A stretch of 64,000 nt of DNA from Limnephilus marmoratus (GCA_917880885.1 OU862906.1:60368665-60432664); one strand, 5' to 3'. Positions 9,435 to 20,962 are shown, counted from the first letter of the stretch. Translations and numbers: made by a program. Notes: generated by a model not told the origin, from the sequence alone.

Positions 9435-12400
9435 AAATAGTTAATAAATTTCTTTCATCCCCGTCAACCGGAACAGTGGGCCCGCTGCCACGGGAGACGG
9501 CGATTGAGAATGATAATCGTCCTTATACATATGTACACATTATAAATAATTTTTACAGCGGACTGCTAGACAGCGGCGCTTCATTGTCGTGTCTAGGAGG
9601 CAATAGTTATAAAATTTTTAAGGAATTAGGTATTAAGTTAGTTAAAGTTAAGTTTAGTGTTTCTACAGCGGACGGTTCAAACCAACCAGTCCTAGGGACA
9701 ATGTCATTGCCGGTCACGTATAAATCATCCACAAAGGAAATTCTTTTCTACGTCATCCCGACATTGTCGCCTTCAATTATTCTAGGAGTTAACTTTTGGA
9801 AGGAGTTCCACATCGCACCGGAGCTGTTTTCGAAAGTTACTCATTCTGTTTCGGAAGGAAATATTAGTGGGTTGAGGGCTATTCGGCCAGCCTCGTCCCT
9901 AACTATTGAAGAGAATAGGGAACTCTCTAAGATAGTTAAAAAATTCGAGTCAATTTCTTTTGAAAAGAAAGGGTTAGGTCTAACACACTTGGTTAAACAC
10001 AAAATAAATACAACAGGGCCACCTATCAAACAGCGGTATTACCCTCTTTCACCCGCACGGCAGAGACAATTGGAAACAGAAGTTGATGAAATGTTAAAAT
10101 TAGGTGTTATTCGTCCTTCTCGTTCACCATGGTCCAGTCCAGTATTAATTGTAACAAAAAAAGACGGAACAGGTAGGTTTTGTCTTGATTCGCGAAAAAT
10201 CAATAACGTCACGGAACGTGATAGTTACCCTCTCCCTTATATTTCGCGCATCCTAGATAAACTGGGCGGTGCCAGATATGTGTCCTCGATTGACCTTTCC
10301 AAGGCATTTTGGCAAATAGCCTTAGACAAAAAATCATGTGAAAAGACAGCATTTGTAGTTCCTGGCCGGGGCCTCTTTGAATTCACTCGCATGCCGTTTG
10401 GTCTGAAAAATGCTCCTAGTGAATTACAAAGACTAGCGGATGCCTTGTTTGGACCAGAGTTCGATGATAATGCTTTTTGCTATTTAGATGACCTTATATT
10501 AGTATCGGAAGACTTAAAATCACATTTTAAATTGCTAAATCGTGTGTATGAACGTCTACGAGACGCGGGCCTCACCATTAACTTAAAAAAGTCAGAATTC
10601 TGTAAAGCCGAGCTTAAATACTTGGGTTATATGGTTGATTCACAGGGCCTTCGCACTGATCCAAGTAAGATTGATAGTATTAAAGATTTTCCTGTACCGA
10701 AAAATGCTAAACAAATTCGGGCATTTGTTGGTCTGTGCGGTTATTTTAGACGGTTTATCAAAGGATTTTCAAGCATTGCAGCTCCTTTAACAAGTATTAC
10801 TGGCTCAAAGAAAGGAATAAGTAACTTCAAATGGTCACCGGAAGCCGAATCCGCATTTATTGCATTAAAACAAGCACTTACTTCAGCCTCAGTTTTAAGT
10901 TGTCCAGATTTTTCCAAACCTTTCGCTATACACTGCGACGCAAGCTCCGTAGGTATTGGGGGGGTATTAATTCAAACTATAGATGGACAGGAGCACCCTA
11001 TTGCTTATTATTCGAGATGCTTAAACGTTCATGAACGTAATTATGGAATAACTGAGCGTGAACTTTTAGCCGTGCTAGACTCCGTTACACATTTTAGACC
11101 ATACATTGAAGGAACTCATTTTACAGTTGTAACCGACCACTCAAGCCTAAAATGGTTAGGTTCTCTGTCTAATCCCAGCGGTCGTCTCGCGCGTTGGAGT
11201 TCACGTCTATCTCAATTCTCTTTTGATGTGATCCACCGTAAAGGTACTCAGCATATAGTCCCAGATGTCCTTTCGCGAATGGATCATGCCGAAATCTCTA
11301 TTATAGATTCAGAAAATATTCAAGACACGTGGTATAAAAATATTTGGAAGGGTTGTCAAGAATTTCCTCAACGTTTTCAGAACTACCAAATTCGTGACAA
11401 TGAACTATTTCGTCATACAAAGACTAGTTTAGCACTGTGTGAAGATACCGCGTGGAAAAAAGTAATTCCTCAGGAAAAAAGATTTGACATTCTAAGTAAT
11501 ATTCACGAGTCTTCTCGGTCGTGTCACCCCGGCGTTTTTAAAACTTATAAAAAAGCACAATTACGGTATTATTGGCCAAACATGTACAAGGATATTAAAC
11601 AATTTGTAAATCGCTGTACAGTTTGTAAGGCGCATAAAATCAGTACGGCCTCGCCTAACGGTATTTCATCAAATCCTAAAAAAGTTACACGTCCAATGCA
11701 GATGTTATCGTTGGATTTGGTAGGTCCATTACCTAGAAGTTACTCCGGTTTTACTATTATTTTATCCTGTGTCGACGTTTTCTCTAAGTTTACCTGGCTG
11801 TTTCCGCTGCGTAAAGGTACCGCGCAAAGTATTGTTAAGAATTTAGAAGAAAATATCTTTCTTGTGCATGGCGTACCACGCACCATTGTTTGTGATAACG
11901 GGCGTCAGTTTATATCTAAAGAATTCAAGAACTTATTAAGTAATTATAATATACCACCTCCGTTTTATAACTCTTTATATACACCTCAGAACAATGTTGT
12001 TGAGAGATATAACCAAACTTTGGGTACCGCACTATCGATACTAGTCGAATCAGACCACCGTAATTGGTCAAAATTCCTACCACAAATTCAATCAGCTATG
12101 AACAATTCCGTAAATTGCGCTACGGGTTTTACTCCGTATTTCCTTATGCATGGTCGAGAGCAAATATTAGACGGTGATTTGCATCGTAACCCTATAGCTG
12201 ATACAGAATCTAATTCACAATATTCTACTTGTCAGAGAATCTACGCACAAAAATTAGAAGAACTATCGTCAGTTTATGAGCAAGTCTCAGACGCCTTACT
12301 AAAAGCTTACCAAAAAGGGGCAAACCATTATAACTTGCGTAGAAAACATGTTAGTTTTCAAGTCGGAGACAGAGTTTGGCGTAGAAATTTCGTTCAGTCG

Positions 12401-12565
12401 AATGCATTAAATTATTTTGCTCAAAAACTAGCTCCATGTTTTGTGCAAAATATTGTCGTAAAAAAAAAATCGGACTTAATCTATACATTAGCAGACCTAA
12501 ACGGTAAAGAAACTGGTGACTTTCATGTGAAAGACATCGTCAAGTCAGATAATATACCGGTTTAG
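9365..12565 (+). CDS. pol: Pol polyprotein: protease, RT, RNase H, integrase
   Basis: About 1066 aa after the -1 shift. The aspartic protease has LLDSGASLS near residue 68. Reverse transcriptase has VIRPSRSPWSSP, FCLDSRKIN, MPFGLKNAPS and catalytic YLDD at 373-376. RNase H has HCDASSVGIGG near 519 and TDHSSLKWL. The integrase N-terminal zinc motif (HESSRSCHPG...CTVCKAHK) is followed by the D,D35E core (D784, D844, E880). A chromodomain-less C-terminus carries a GPY/F-like module (GDRVWRR...KLAPCF). The frame has no internal stop, so the enzyme is probably functional. No ATG begins the frame, consistent with expression only as Gag-Pol. It copies element RNA into DNA in cytoplasmic particles and integrates it. 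Confidence 0.95.
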   Translation, partial: LGRSLSCYKPSFAQRKDEWESWLQIVNKFLSSPSTGTVGPLPRETAIENDNRPYTYVHIINNFYSGLLDSGASLSCLGGNSYKIFKELGIKLVKVKFSVSTADGSNQPVLGTMSLPVTYKSSTKEILFYVIPTLSPSIILGVNFWKEFHIAPELFSKVTHSVSEGNISGLRAIRPASSLTIEENRELSKIVKKFESISFEKKGLGLTHLVKHKINTTGPPIKQRYYPLSPARQRQLETEVDEMLKLGVIRPSRSPWSSPVLIVTKKDGTGRFCLDSRKINNVTERDSYPLPYISRILDKLGGARYVSSIDLSKAFWQIALDKKSCEKTAFVVPGRGLFEFTRMPFGLKNAPSELQRLADALFGPEFDDNAFCYLDDLILVSEDLKSHFKLLNRVYERLRDAGLTINLKKSEFCKAELKYLGYMVDSQGLRTDPSKIDSIKDFPVPKNAKQIRAFVGLCGYFRRFIKGFSSIAAPLTSITGSKKGISNFKWSPEAESAFIALKQALTSASVLSCPDFSKPFAIHCDASSVGIGGVLIQTIDGQEHPIAYYSRCLNVHERNYGITERELLAVLDSVTHFRPYIEGTHFTVVTDHSSLKWLGSLSNPSGRLARWSSRLSQFSFDVIHRKGTQHIVPDVLSRMDHAEISIIDSENIQDTWYKNIWKGCQEFPQRFQNYQIRDNELFRHTKTSLALCEDTAWKKVIPQEKRFDILSNIHESSRSCHPGVFKTYKKAQLRYYWPNMYKDIKQFVNRCTVCKAHKISTASPNGISSNPKKVTRPMQMLSLDLVGPLPRSYSGFTIILSCVDVFSKFTWLFPLRKGTAQSIVKNLEENIFLVHGVPRTIVCDNGRQFISKEFKNLLSNYNIPPPFYNSLYTPQNNVVERYNQTLGTALSILVESDHRNWSKFLPQIQSAMNNSVNCATGFTPYFLMHGREQILDGDLHRNPIADTESNSQYSTCQRIYAQKLEELSSVYEQVSDALLKAYQKGANHYNLRRKHVSFQVGDRVWRRNFVQSNALNYFAQKLAPCFVQNIVVKKKSDLIYTLADLNGKETGDFHVKDIVKSDNIPV

Positions 12566-14301
12566 TAGGTTTCTGATAGTACCTTGGTGGGTCTGGCCAC
12601 CCTACCAAGTACTCTCAATTAATAAATATTCCATATAATTTTTCATTGCAAGGGAGCACAAAGCGGCTTGATCAACCGAGTTGGAGCGACCCAGCATTAT
12701 GACAGTCTTTAGTCCTGTCCTTGTTAATTTTAAGGGTATTATAAATAGGCAAATAATAGAAAGAAACATAATAAATTTAGTGTCACACTCTAGTATCTTA
12801 CTCGAGTTAATTACACGACAATGATGTTGTCTGGATAAATTTATGAGTCAATAATTTAAATAAATCTACGTAGAATATGGTTTTGATTAAACAAGTGAAA
12901 GTTAGGTATCATGGTTTATATAATCTGCCCAAAGCTTGGAATGCACGGTGATACTTTCCCACTATCCCCTTGTATTCTAAGTTTCCTTATATGAACTGTG
13001 TGCAAATTTTATACGTTCGCCCGTTACTTAGAAAGTGAAGATGTATCGGTCCAGTACATCTTTGTTTTCTAAGCATTTATTTTTTTTTAAGAATTGCTTT
13101 TGACCAAACATATTTTTGTTTACTTTAATATAATTATCTTGTCATGTTTACAAATGGTTAACTTATGTTAGTACCTTTGATATTTTGTTTATTAATTCAT
13201 AGTAATTAATGTTATAATTATAAGAGCTGGTTCAGCATAAATCTTTTCATTAAGTTCCTTCTATAACTTTAGTTTTATTAAGTAAAAGTAATTTTATCTA
13301 TCAATTAGTATGATAATACTATTACCGATTGCACCATTTATAACAATAGATGTATACTATTACCGATGGCACCATTTATAACAATGGATGTATACTATTA
13401 CCGATTGCACCATTTATAACAATGGATGTATACTATTACCGATTGCACCATTTATAACAATGGATGTATACTATTACTAATTGCACCACATCTATAAGAT
13501 TGGTTGTTGACAGTTTCACTGGATTAAACCACCTTACACACCTGCGTGCGTGTATAGGTTAATAGTTTTTTCTACTATTACGAAATAATGCTTTCCAAGG
13601 ATGATTATTTTGTCTTATTGTATAAATTCTTTTCGAAAACTTACCCAATAACCAGGTCAGGTAGAGTAGATAGAGTTTTTTCAAAGTGTGTTTTATCTCC
13701 AACGGAGAAGTAGACTCAGTGAAAAGTGAGGGTTGGCTTGCCTCCCTAAAAAGTGTTGCCTGATTGGCCTAATCACCCTATTTATGGGTCAGTGAAGCTT
13801 TAACGCTTGAGTTATCCTGATGTGTTGAGAAAGAGAATATTTTTTTTATATACTTATAAGTTTACCTACAATTTATGTTTAAGAATATTATCTGTCATAG
13901 ATGTAACGTTAACGGCAGTCTTAGACGTTCGTCAATTTATTATCACTCGGTATTCCGATACTGTGGGTGCTTGCAGACTCCGCTCACGTAACATCTTCTT
14001 AAATTTGTAATTAAACCATAAGTTATCTTTAAGTTTGAGAATGGCTGCATCGCAGGCTCAGCCATCCGGCTGCACGCTCGATGGGTGCGATTGGAGCTGC
14101 GGCACACCCATTCATCATAAGTTTTGTTATCCAAATCGTAGATTTAGTTTTTTTTTTCTTCCTTACTTTTCTTACAAATCATGATGTTTATATATATAAT
14201 GGTCGATTGTTTTGTTTTTTTAGATACCCAGAGGATCTTCTCAAGTTAAGTTATTGCAGTTATAGTTTTTAGGGTTGTACTCATGTTTAGGGGCAAACAT
14301 T
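12566..14301 (+). other. Non-coding 3' internal region of the gypsy-type element
   Basis: About 1.7 kb between pol and the polypurine tract with no env-like frame. It includes a 38-bp tandem repeat array and, near 14041-14110, a GC-richer patch. Small open frames such as 13807-14010 show no domain and are probably chance. Confidence 0.6.
13317..13506 (+). repeat. 38-bp tandem repeat, about five copies
   Basis: Units begin at 13317, 13355, 13393, 13431 and 13469 with TACTATTACCGATTGCACCA as their start. The first four are nearly identical and the fifth is degenerate. The array lies in the non-coding part of the LTR element. Confidence 0.9.
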
Positions 14302-14320
14302 TGTGTGGCGCGGGGGGTAA
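14302..14320 (+). other. Polypurine tract of the gypsy-type element
   Basis: GTGTGGCGCGGGGGGTAA lies directly against the TG of the 3' LTR, where plus-strand DNA synthesis would be primed. Confidence 0.7.
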
Positions 14321-15407
14321 TGTTATGAAGTGGTGTTAACTCTTATTTAAAGTTATTATTTTTCTAACACCTCTTCACAACAAGAACCATTGTTGTTTTA
14401 AATTTTCGTAAAGTGATTAAGAATACGGGCAGGCAACACAGAGACGGCCGGGAATCTATGGTTTCCGGCTCCGGTTTTGGTTTTCACTCTGGAATCGTTT
14501 CACCGACGGGCAATCGTTGAAATGTTGGCACAGTCAATTAATTATAATTTACATTAAACCCAGACGGGTGAACGTATAGGAAATGTAAGAATAGTATTTC
14601 CACAATGATGGGTGAAGTTTCAACCGAATAAATATAAAGTTTAATCGAGTGTTGTAAATTAAATGACCGCAAAGGTCCGCGCGTGCAAGGTAAAATTAAA
14701 TAATTTACTACCGCAAATCGTTGCCATCGCGCGATGTTGTGAAACCGCGCATGCTGCCAAGGAAGTATAATACTCCCGGGGCGCTATCCAGGCCTTATTT
14801 TACATACGGGAGTTGTATTAACATAACAACGCGCTCTGGACTGCATCAGCCAAGGCCATCCGTCCGTGGAGCTCCCACATTGTCATGGATGGGAACTCAA
14901 TGCGCTGAGATCAGCCACCCTGTGCTGGAGACGCTGGACCCGTCTCCAGGGCACCCTTTCCGGACGGAGATCCTGATGGTTCCAGCTGGGTCTGACGAGA
15001 TCGGATCCTCACCGGTTTGATGGAGGCTTCCCGCTCACACACGCCCGCACACGGTTATATAAATGTTAGTTAGCTTAGATAGAATTTAAACCATCGACCG
15101 ATCCCTGGGGGTAAGTTTAATTTAAACATATTTGTAATACTGTTAATATGATCAATATATACTACGCTATATTTTTCTGAACATCATCTTTCAATTAACA
15201 CCCGAACCATCATATCATGCATACCATTGTGCCCACGCTCAGAGATTGTGTCATGCTCTCTTTCATCCAGAACATTACTCGGGAACCGAGTATTGGCGCG
15301 CAGGATTCTGCAAAGTTCCGGATGGTATATTATTTGAACCCCACACAAACTGTGTTAATATTTGGCAAATAGCTTACATAAGAAACTACCTAGCAAGCAA
15401 CATAACA
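14321..15407 (+). repeat. 3' LTR
   Basis: Complete LTR from TGTTATG to CATAACA, followed by the GTAT target duplication. It carries the same TATA-like box and 99-codon frame (14721-15020) as the 5' copy. A longer frame (15246-15881) begins inside it and runs into the LINE remnant. Confidence 0.93.
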
Positions 15408-15881
15408 GTATACTTTTCCCTTTGCCAAAGCATTTTAATTTATGGTATATCGGCATGGGGTGGAGCCACAGACACATACATTAAGCTGCTTAATACAGCT
15501 CATAAATCACTTATTAGAACTATGTACAAAAAACCATATCTTCATCCCACTGAAAATCTTTTAATTCAAAATAAAATACTTAATATCAGGAAGCTATTCA
15601 TAAAAAAAATTATCCATCTAAATTGCATAAAATCGTCACCTTCCCACATATCTCACTCCCAGAATACTAGATCTAAATCTAACAAACATTTACAAGTGCC
15701 AAAAATTAAATCCACTTTTGCTAAAAAACATGAATCTTACCTCGCACCTTCCATATTCAACATTTTCTTAAAAGAAACACAACACATAACTCAAACCAAT
15801 AGAAAACGTACATACAAAAACTTTAATAAATGGTTATTGAACAAAAAAAGAAATTGCATTAAAAAGTTACTTGCGAACTGA
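15408..15881 (+). pseudogene. LINE ORF2 C-terminal part, displaced by LTR insertion
   Basis: This is the direct continuation of the frame cut at 6327. It reads VYFSLCQSILIYGISAWGG, the motif that follows the RT catalytic region, then a basic tail with KFNKWLLNKKR ending in TGA at 15879-15881. It lies 9.1 kb from the rest of ORF2 because of the nested LTR element. Confidence 0.9.
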
Positions 15882-16378
15882 ACGTGTTAAATTTTATACG
15901 TTGTGTATTATTATTTAAACATATTTTAAAATATAAAAAAAGAACTTTCATACTGAAAATGTTCAATTACTTTATATATGTATGTATTTTTTTTTTATAT
16001 TTAGATTATTATATGTAGGTTATCCTTTTCATTTATTTAAGGTTTTCTTTTGTACTTTGTATTTTTATTTATTATCTTTTGTATTTTTTGCATTAATCTT
16101 TAGTGATATAGGTAATTATAGATTCTGCTACCGGCTGAACTTTGTACTTTTGTACTTTGTACTATTATTATTTAAGTTTTTCTTTTGTACTTTGTATTTT
16201 TATTTATTATCTTTTGTATTTTTTTTGCTTTAATCTTAATTGATATATGTAATTATAGATACTGCTACCCGGCTCAGAACAGATATTGTCTAGTGAGTCG
16301 GGTAGCGCACATATATGTAAATGTAAATAACTATTGATATTAATAAACGCCCGGGTTACCGGCACCTTTAAAAAAAAT
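15882..16378 (+). other. 3' UTR of the plus-strand LINE, with internal duplication
   Basis: AT-rich sequence after ORF2 with an imperfect 135-bp direct repeat (GTACTTTGTATTTTTATTTA at 16052 and 16187). It ends near 16378 in A8 followed by an (AT)n run, the probable LINE tail. Confidence 0.6.
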
Positions 16379-16681
16379 ATATATATATAGTATTTCTTAG
16401 GTGATCCAATCTGCTTTGATGGACTTATGCATCGATGTAAAATATTGACCAATTTCTGTTTTGCGAATCTTTTTAAGTAATTTATTTTTCTGTCGTACAT
16501 TAGTTTGTTTGTGAACTTAAGTGACGTGACGTGTTTTAAAAATAGTTATTTTACTCAAGACTTTGTGATTGACTTTCTTTTGTGATTTTATTTCTAAATT
16601 TTGTGGACAACCTAAATTGTAATATATCTGTCTATATTTATGGGCTTACCGTTTATATATCAAAATTGAACCCCCTTAAAA

Positions 16682-18533
16682 ATGGCAAACCGCAGTCTTA
16701 CGGAAAACGAAATTTATGAAACATTTTTAGACGTTGACTCTGATTTAGAAATAAGTGAAGATGATCAAGATATACCAATTACTGAAGAAGTTAGTGACAG
16801 TGAAATAAACGCCCCCGGGACGAGCCAAGATCATGACTCTCGTACACCTAACTTAGTAAATGCCATACCGTAAATGCAGACTGCTTTTCTTCTTGGACCT
16901 CTGGTCCATTTATTCCAATAGTTCATGAATTTGATGATTTTGTGTCAGGTTTTGATCCATCCACTTTTTTTCTGGTAATTCATCAGAAATTGACTTTTTT
17001 GAATACTTCTTGAACAAAGAAATAGTGACAAAAATGGTGATCGAAACTAATCGATATTATATAGCCACCAAATCAAAACAAGAACCTTCCCAAAAATCCG
17101 GACTTCGTAAATGGGTTGACACATCTGTCGAAGAAATGTAAATTTTTATTGCACTGTTAATGTTAATGACTAGAAACCGACACCTTACTATCGAAGAACA
17201 CTGGTCCACTGACCCATTACTCGCTAGTACAATTTTCGGAAAAACCATGTCTAGGGATCGTTACGAAATTATATTGCGAATGTTACACTTCTCAAACCCC
17301 CACACACAAATTCCTGGTGACCGACTTTACAAAATTAAAATCCTAATTGACCATACCCGAAAATTGTTCAAAAAAACTTTGATACCTTATGATGAGAGCA
17401 TAATCGTTTTCAAATGGCGTTTAATTTTCAAACAATATATACCATCCAAACGTCACCGGTTTGGAATTAAAATGTTTGTATTGTGTAACGTAAAGACGGG
17501 TTTTATATTAGACTTCATTATTTATTGTGGCGAAGGGACTGACATAACTGACTCTGAATGTCTCGGGGTTTCGGGGGCTGTAGTAACCACACTACTACAA
17601 GATTATTTAAATAAAGGACGTAATCTTTTTATTGATAATTGGTACAGTAGCCCTTAACTATATGATTTTCTCCATACGAACAAAACCAATGCATGTGGTA
17701 CGGTGCGGAAGACACGAAAGGGCATGGCGAAATTTAATAAACTTAAAAAGGGTGAAATGAAAGCACAACATCGTGAACCTCTGTTGGCTTTAAAGTGGTG
17801 CAATAAAAGAGAAGTTCACATGCTAACAACCTTACATGACGACTCCATGGACATGACGGGAAAAGTTGATTGGAAAACTCGTCAACCAATTATGAAACTA
17901 TAATAAGTGTATGGGTTCTGTTGACAAAGTGGACTTGATGTTATTAGGGAACGTACCCATACTACGTGACACGTTTAGGGGGGGGGGGGTCTTCAAAATG
18001 TCACGCTCCATACAAATGAGCGGCGGGTTGCTTAGGATTTTGGTCACCGGGGGGGGGGGGGGGGGTTAAAAATTGCAAACATTTGGTCACGTAGTATGGG
18101 TACGTTCCCTAAGTAGTATTAATTGCCTGCGAAAAACAATTAAGTGGTTTAAAAAAGTGGCCTTCCATATTATTGATCTATATTTATTGAACTCTCATAT
18201 AGCTTTTAAATCAATTACAAATAAAAATGTTAGTTTAGCAGATTTTCAATTAGCCGTAATACGACAATTGTTGCAAAAATATCATACAACTTCCCGATCT
18301 GAGCTTCATTCTCGCTCTTCACACGATCTACCTCTGAGACTAACTGCTAAGGCATTAGCAAAACATATGCCCCACCCATAAAGGGAAATAATTCTCAAAA
18401 ACTTCACAGAGCCTGCCGAGTGTGCGCCATTTCTAAAAAAAGGAAAATGTCCCAGTATAAATGCCCAGAGTGTGATGTGACATTGTGTGTGTGGCCATGT
18501 TTTAGAAACTATCACGAAAAGCAAAACTTATAA
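16682..18533 (+). pseudogene. piggyBac transposase, decayed
   Basis: The start (ATG 16682) has the acidic N-terminus usual for the family. Later blocks give the DDE/D core: PYDESIIVFKW (first D), LFIDNWYSSP (second D), GSVDKVDLML (third D). A complete C-terminal Cys-rich zinc domain follows (CRVCAIS, YKCPECD, CVWPCFRNYHEK), ending with TAA at 18531-18533. Stops occur at 16871, 17139 and 17655. Frameshifts are seen after 16873, near 17898 and near 18375. A MITE (17947-18109) interrupts it just after the third catalytic Asp. The enzyme would have cut and pasted at TTAA. TIRs of this copy were not found. Confidence 0.88.
17947..18109 (+). mobile_element. MITE with TA duplication and G homopolymers, copy 1
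   Basis: Ends GGGAACGTACCCATACTACG and its reverse complement form TIRs of about 25 bp, flanked by TA on both sides. Removing the element with one TA restores the piggyBac frame. Two uninterrupted G runs (12 and 18 bases) lie inside. The TA target suggests Tc1/mariner-type mobilisation. A second, inverted copy is at 44721-44890. Confidence 0.9.
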
Positions 18534-19302
18534 ATATTTCTCCTCGTGTTAACTTTTTATTAAAACTTTATTTGTTAGTAGATATAATAATAAAAATAAT
18601 TGTGTTTTGATGATATTGTCCGTCGCAGTGGTCCAAATCCCATCAGACCGGGTAAGTAACTACTATAAACAATATAGCGGTGTGCATGCGTATGGCGACA
18701 GTTCTTGTTGATTTCTTGTGATGCGTCACTGTTTATAATATTATATCTGTATCCTGCGGTTTGTTGTTTATTTATGTGTTCCAACAAACTTCAAGAGCAT
18801 TAATAAAGCTTTTAAGATAAGCAAATCATAAATCTGTCAAGAAATAAAAGATTTATAGCTGTTTAAAGTGGTAGGTTTAGATTTTCAAAGTGAGTAACCG
18901 CGTACGAGTGTAATTTTCGGTACATTTGATCACGGTGAAAAGAATGACTGAATATTCCATAAAATTGAAATATTGCAGAGAGTTGATAATTAAACCAATT
19001 ATCACAACAAATTGAGATGATAGGAAAAGCTTTTTTATTAGGGGTGAAGGGTACAACAATTCTTTTATCAGTAATTAGCGATAGTAAGTTTTAATTGAAC
19101 CAATTTTTTATCAAGTTTGTGTCTAACTCAGCCTTTCGCCGAGTGTCGTCCCTGGCCCTGGTTAAACCATGAGTTAATATTGTTGTATCATCAGCGTATG
19201 AGTTAAGTTTTGACTGAATAGGGATTTAAAAAAATCGTTGACATATTAAATATATTAGGTCACAATAGGATACCAAAATTCGTGGTTTGTGTATCTAGCA
19301 TT
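18534..19302. other. Intergenic stretch, nothing recognised
   Basis: AT-rich sequence between the piggyBac relic and an RTE-type LINE fragment. The short open frames lack recognisable motifs. Confidence 0.5.
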
Positions 19303-19745
19303 CTTCTTCTTCGATGGCGCTACAGCCCATATCGAGCTTTGGCCTCCTGCCACAGTCCCCTCCAGTACCTGGAGAAGCTGTGCTGCATCCCCTCTTACTT
19401 CGTCTTCCCACCTCAGTCTGGGTCTTCCCACTTTTCTCTTTCCACCTGTGTGTCCAGTCAAAATTCTTTTTGGGACGCGTGTATCCGGCATTCTCTGTAC
19501 ATGCCCAGCCCATCTCAGCCTGAGGAGTCTCATATGTGTTGAGATGCTAGGTGCCTTATATATATCATACAATTCTGTATTGTGCCGGATGCGCCACTGT
19601 TCACCCTCTTTCACGGGTCCACATATTCTTCTCAGCACTTTTCTTTCAAAAGTATCCAGCATTTCAGCCATCTTTACCATCAGTGTCAGCGCCTCACATC
19701 CATATGCCAATACAGTTCTAACAATGGTCTTATACATATATGGTT
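19303..19745 (-). pseudogene. RTE-type LINE ORF C-terminal fragment
   Basis: Minus-strand reading: YKTIVRTVLAYGCEALTL, then MLDTFERKVLRRICGP, then LRLRWAGHVQRMPD, PKRIL and GRPRLRWEDEV. These are the motifs of the region after the RT domain in RTE-type insect LINEs. It is 5'-truncated near 19745 and ends at a GAA-rich tail near 19303, as typical for RTE 3' ends. No RT core is present. Related fragments are at 44121-44265 and 49770-50048. Confidence 0.85.
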
Positions 19746-20530
19746 ATTTTGGTTTTTCTGTGGATACTACGTGACTTAAACACTGGCAGCAAAGAGAAGT
19801 ATGTTTTGCATCTAACATTATACTGATTTAAAAGAAAACCGACGTCTCCATTTTACAAAAGACCTATTATTACTACGCGACGGGCCGAAGCTGTTTATCT
19901 GCTCATGCTCACGAAAGAATTTCGATATTTTAAAACTTTTAATGAATATCAACAAAAGTAAGAAAAATTGAGTTTGTTCTGGCTCCCTGACATGCCCACA
20001 ATACACTTCTAGAGGTTTTCTTCTTCAGTGGCTTCAAGTCACCCGTTATTCCAATCCTTCATCCGTTCTTGAGATGATTATTCAACTGCATTTACTCTTA
20101 GACTTTCTGTCTCATTAATGTTCCGATGGCTCAACAACTTATTTATCGCTTAATTTATTTAAAATCGATTACTCAGGACTTACTCACTGGCACTACTGAA
20201 AACCATCTGCATTCCAGGAGAAATCCTGAATGTAGAGCTGAGCAGTGACCTTTTGTCAATAGAGTCAATGATAATATAATTAAACAAAATTTATGAAATT
20301 GTAAAAACGTATTGAAGAATAAATGCTTTTACTATTGTAACTTTTCTGGTAATTTCCTAGTTCATGTATATTACAACATCCTCAAATAATCATGTAGGTA
20401 GGCATTGATCACCAAAATTAGGCTGATTTTATTAATTGAAAATAAAATTCTTACTAATTAAAAGTACGCTTAATATTTGATTTTCGCTTCGCGGATGAAA
20501 CGCCATTCGCCTTACGTAACAATAAGTTAT
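19746..20530. other. Intergenic stretch, nothing recognised
   Basis: AT-rich DNA with no supported gene, RNA or repeat boundary. Confidence 0.5.
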
Positions 20531-20962
20531 TATTTTTTTTTTATAGTTCCACACAGGAGGCCTTGAGAAAAAAAATCCCCTCAGGGACTATAATATATAT
20601 GGGGATGCTGTGTGGAGGGTATTTGTAGGAGAGGAAGTTCTGGGAAGAAAAAGGGTAATAGAGTAGAAATCTGGGTGTCAGTGTGTCTAGGAGTGACAGA
20701 CGTACGAATCCATCGCTCCCACTGCGGTGCAAGGCGATGTTCCGAGAGAGTACGACTGGAGAAGTCAAATGTACTTCCTCAACCATTCTCTGCCGATCCG
20801 CCCTGCCAGGTAACTGGTGGGCAGATGCATTCGCCGCCAAGACTCGGGCAAACCTCACCCCATGAACCCGGGCACCCCTGCTAAGTCACCAAACGCAGAT
20901 AAACCACTTGGGGTGACCCAATAAATGGTTTACGGGGCGGCGGTACCCATTCCCGCCTTTCA
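20531..20962 (-). repeat. Polyadenylated retroposon family, copy A
   Basis: In minus orientation the copy ends with the stem-loop arms CTCCACACAG / CTGTGTGG(A)G and a short A tail (T run at 20532-20541 on plus). It is homologous along its length to the plus-oriented copy at 42433-42815, with about 70 bp extra near 20820-20885. No pol III boxes were recognised, so it may be a LINE 3' fragment or a SINE of unknown head. Confidence 0.75.

Larger units (their letters stand above)
6328..15407 (+). mobile_element. Ty3/gypsy-type LTR retrotransposon, full length
   Basis: Two direct repeats of about 1.07-1.09 kb (6328-7396 and 14321-15407) begin with TGTTATG, and the right copy ends with CATAACA, a 7-bp inverted terminal repeat. 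GTAT flanks the element at 6324-6327 and 15408-15411, and removing the element and one GTAT rejoins the LINE frame exactly. The internal part has a tRNA-complementary primer site, gag, a -1 frameshift site, pol and a G-rich polypurine tract. The LTRs agree almost completely apart from the last ~18 bases, implying recent insertion. Protease-RT-RNase H-integrase order places it in Ty3/gypsy (Metaviridae); the clade was not resolved and no env frame is seen. Confidence 0.95.

Noticed and set aside
13317..13506. CRISPR-like array
   Set aside because: Direct tandem repeats without spacers, in a eukaryotic LTR element.
12566..14320. env gene of an errantivirus-like element
   Set aside because: No long frame, signal peptide or fusion-peptide-like segment in this region.
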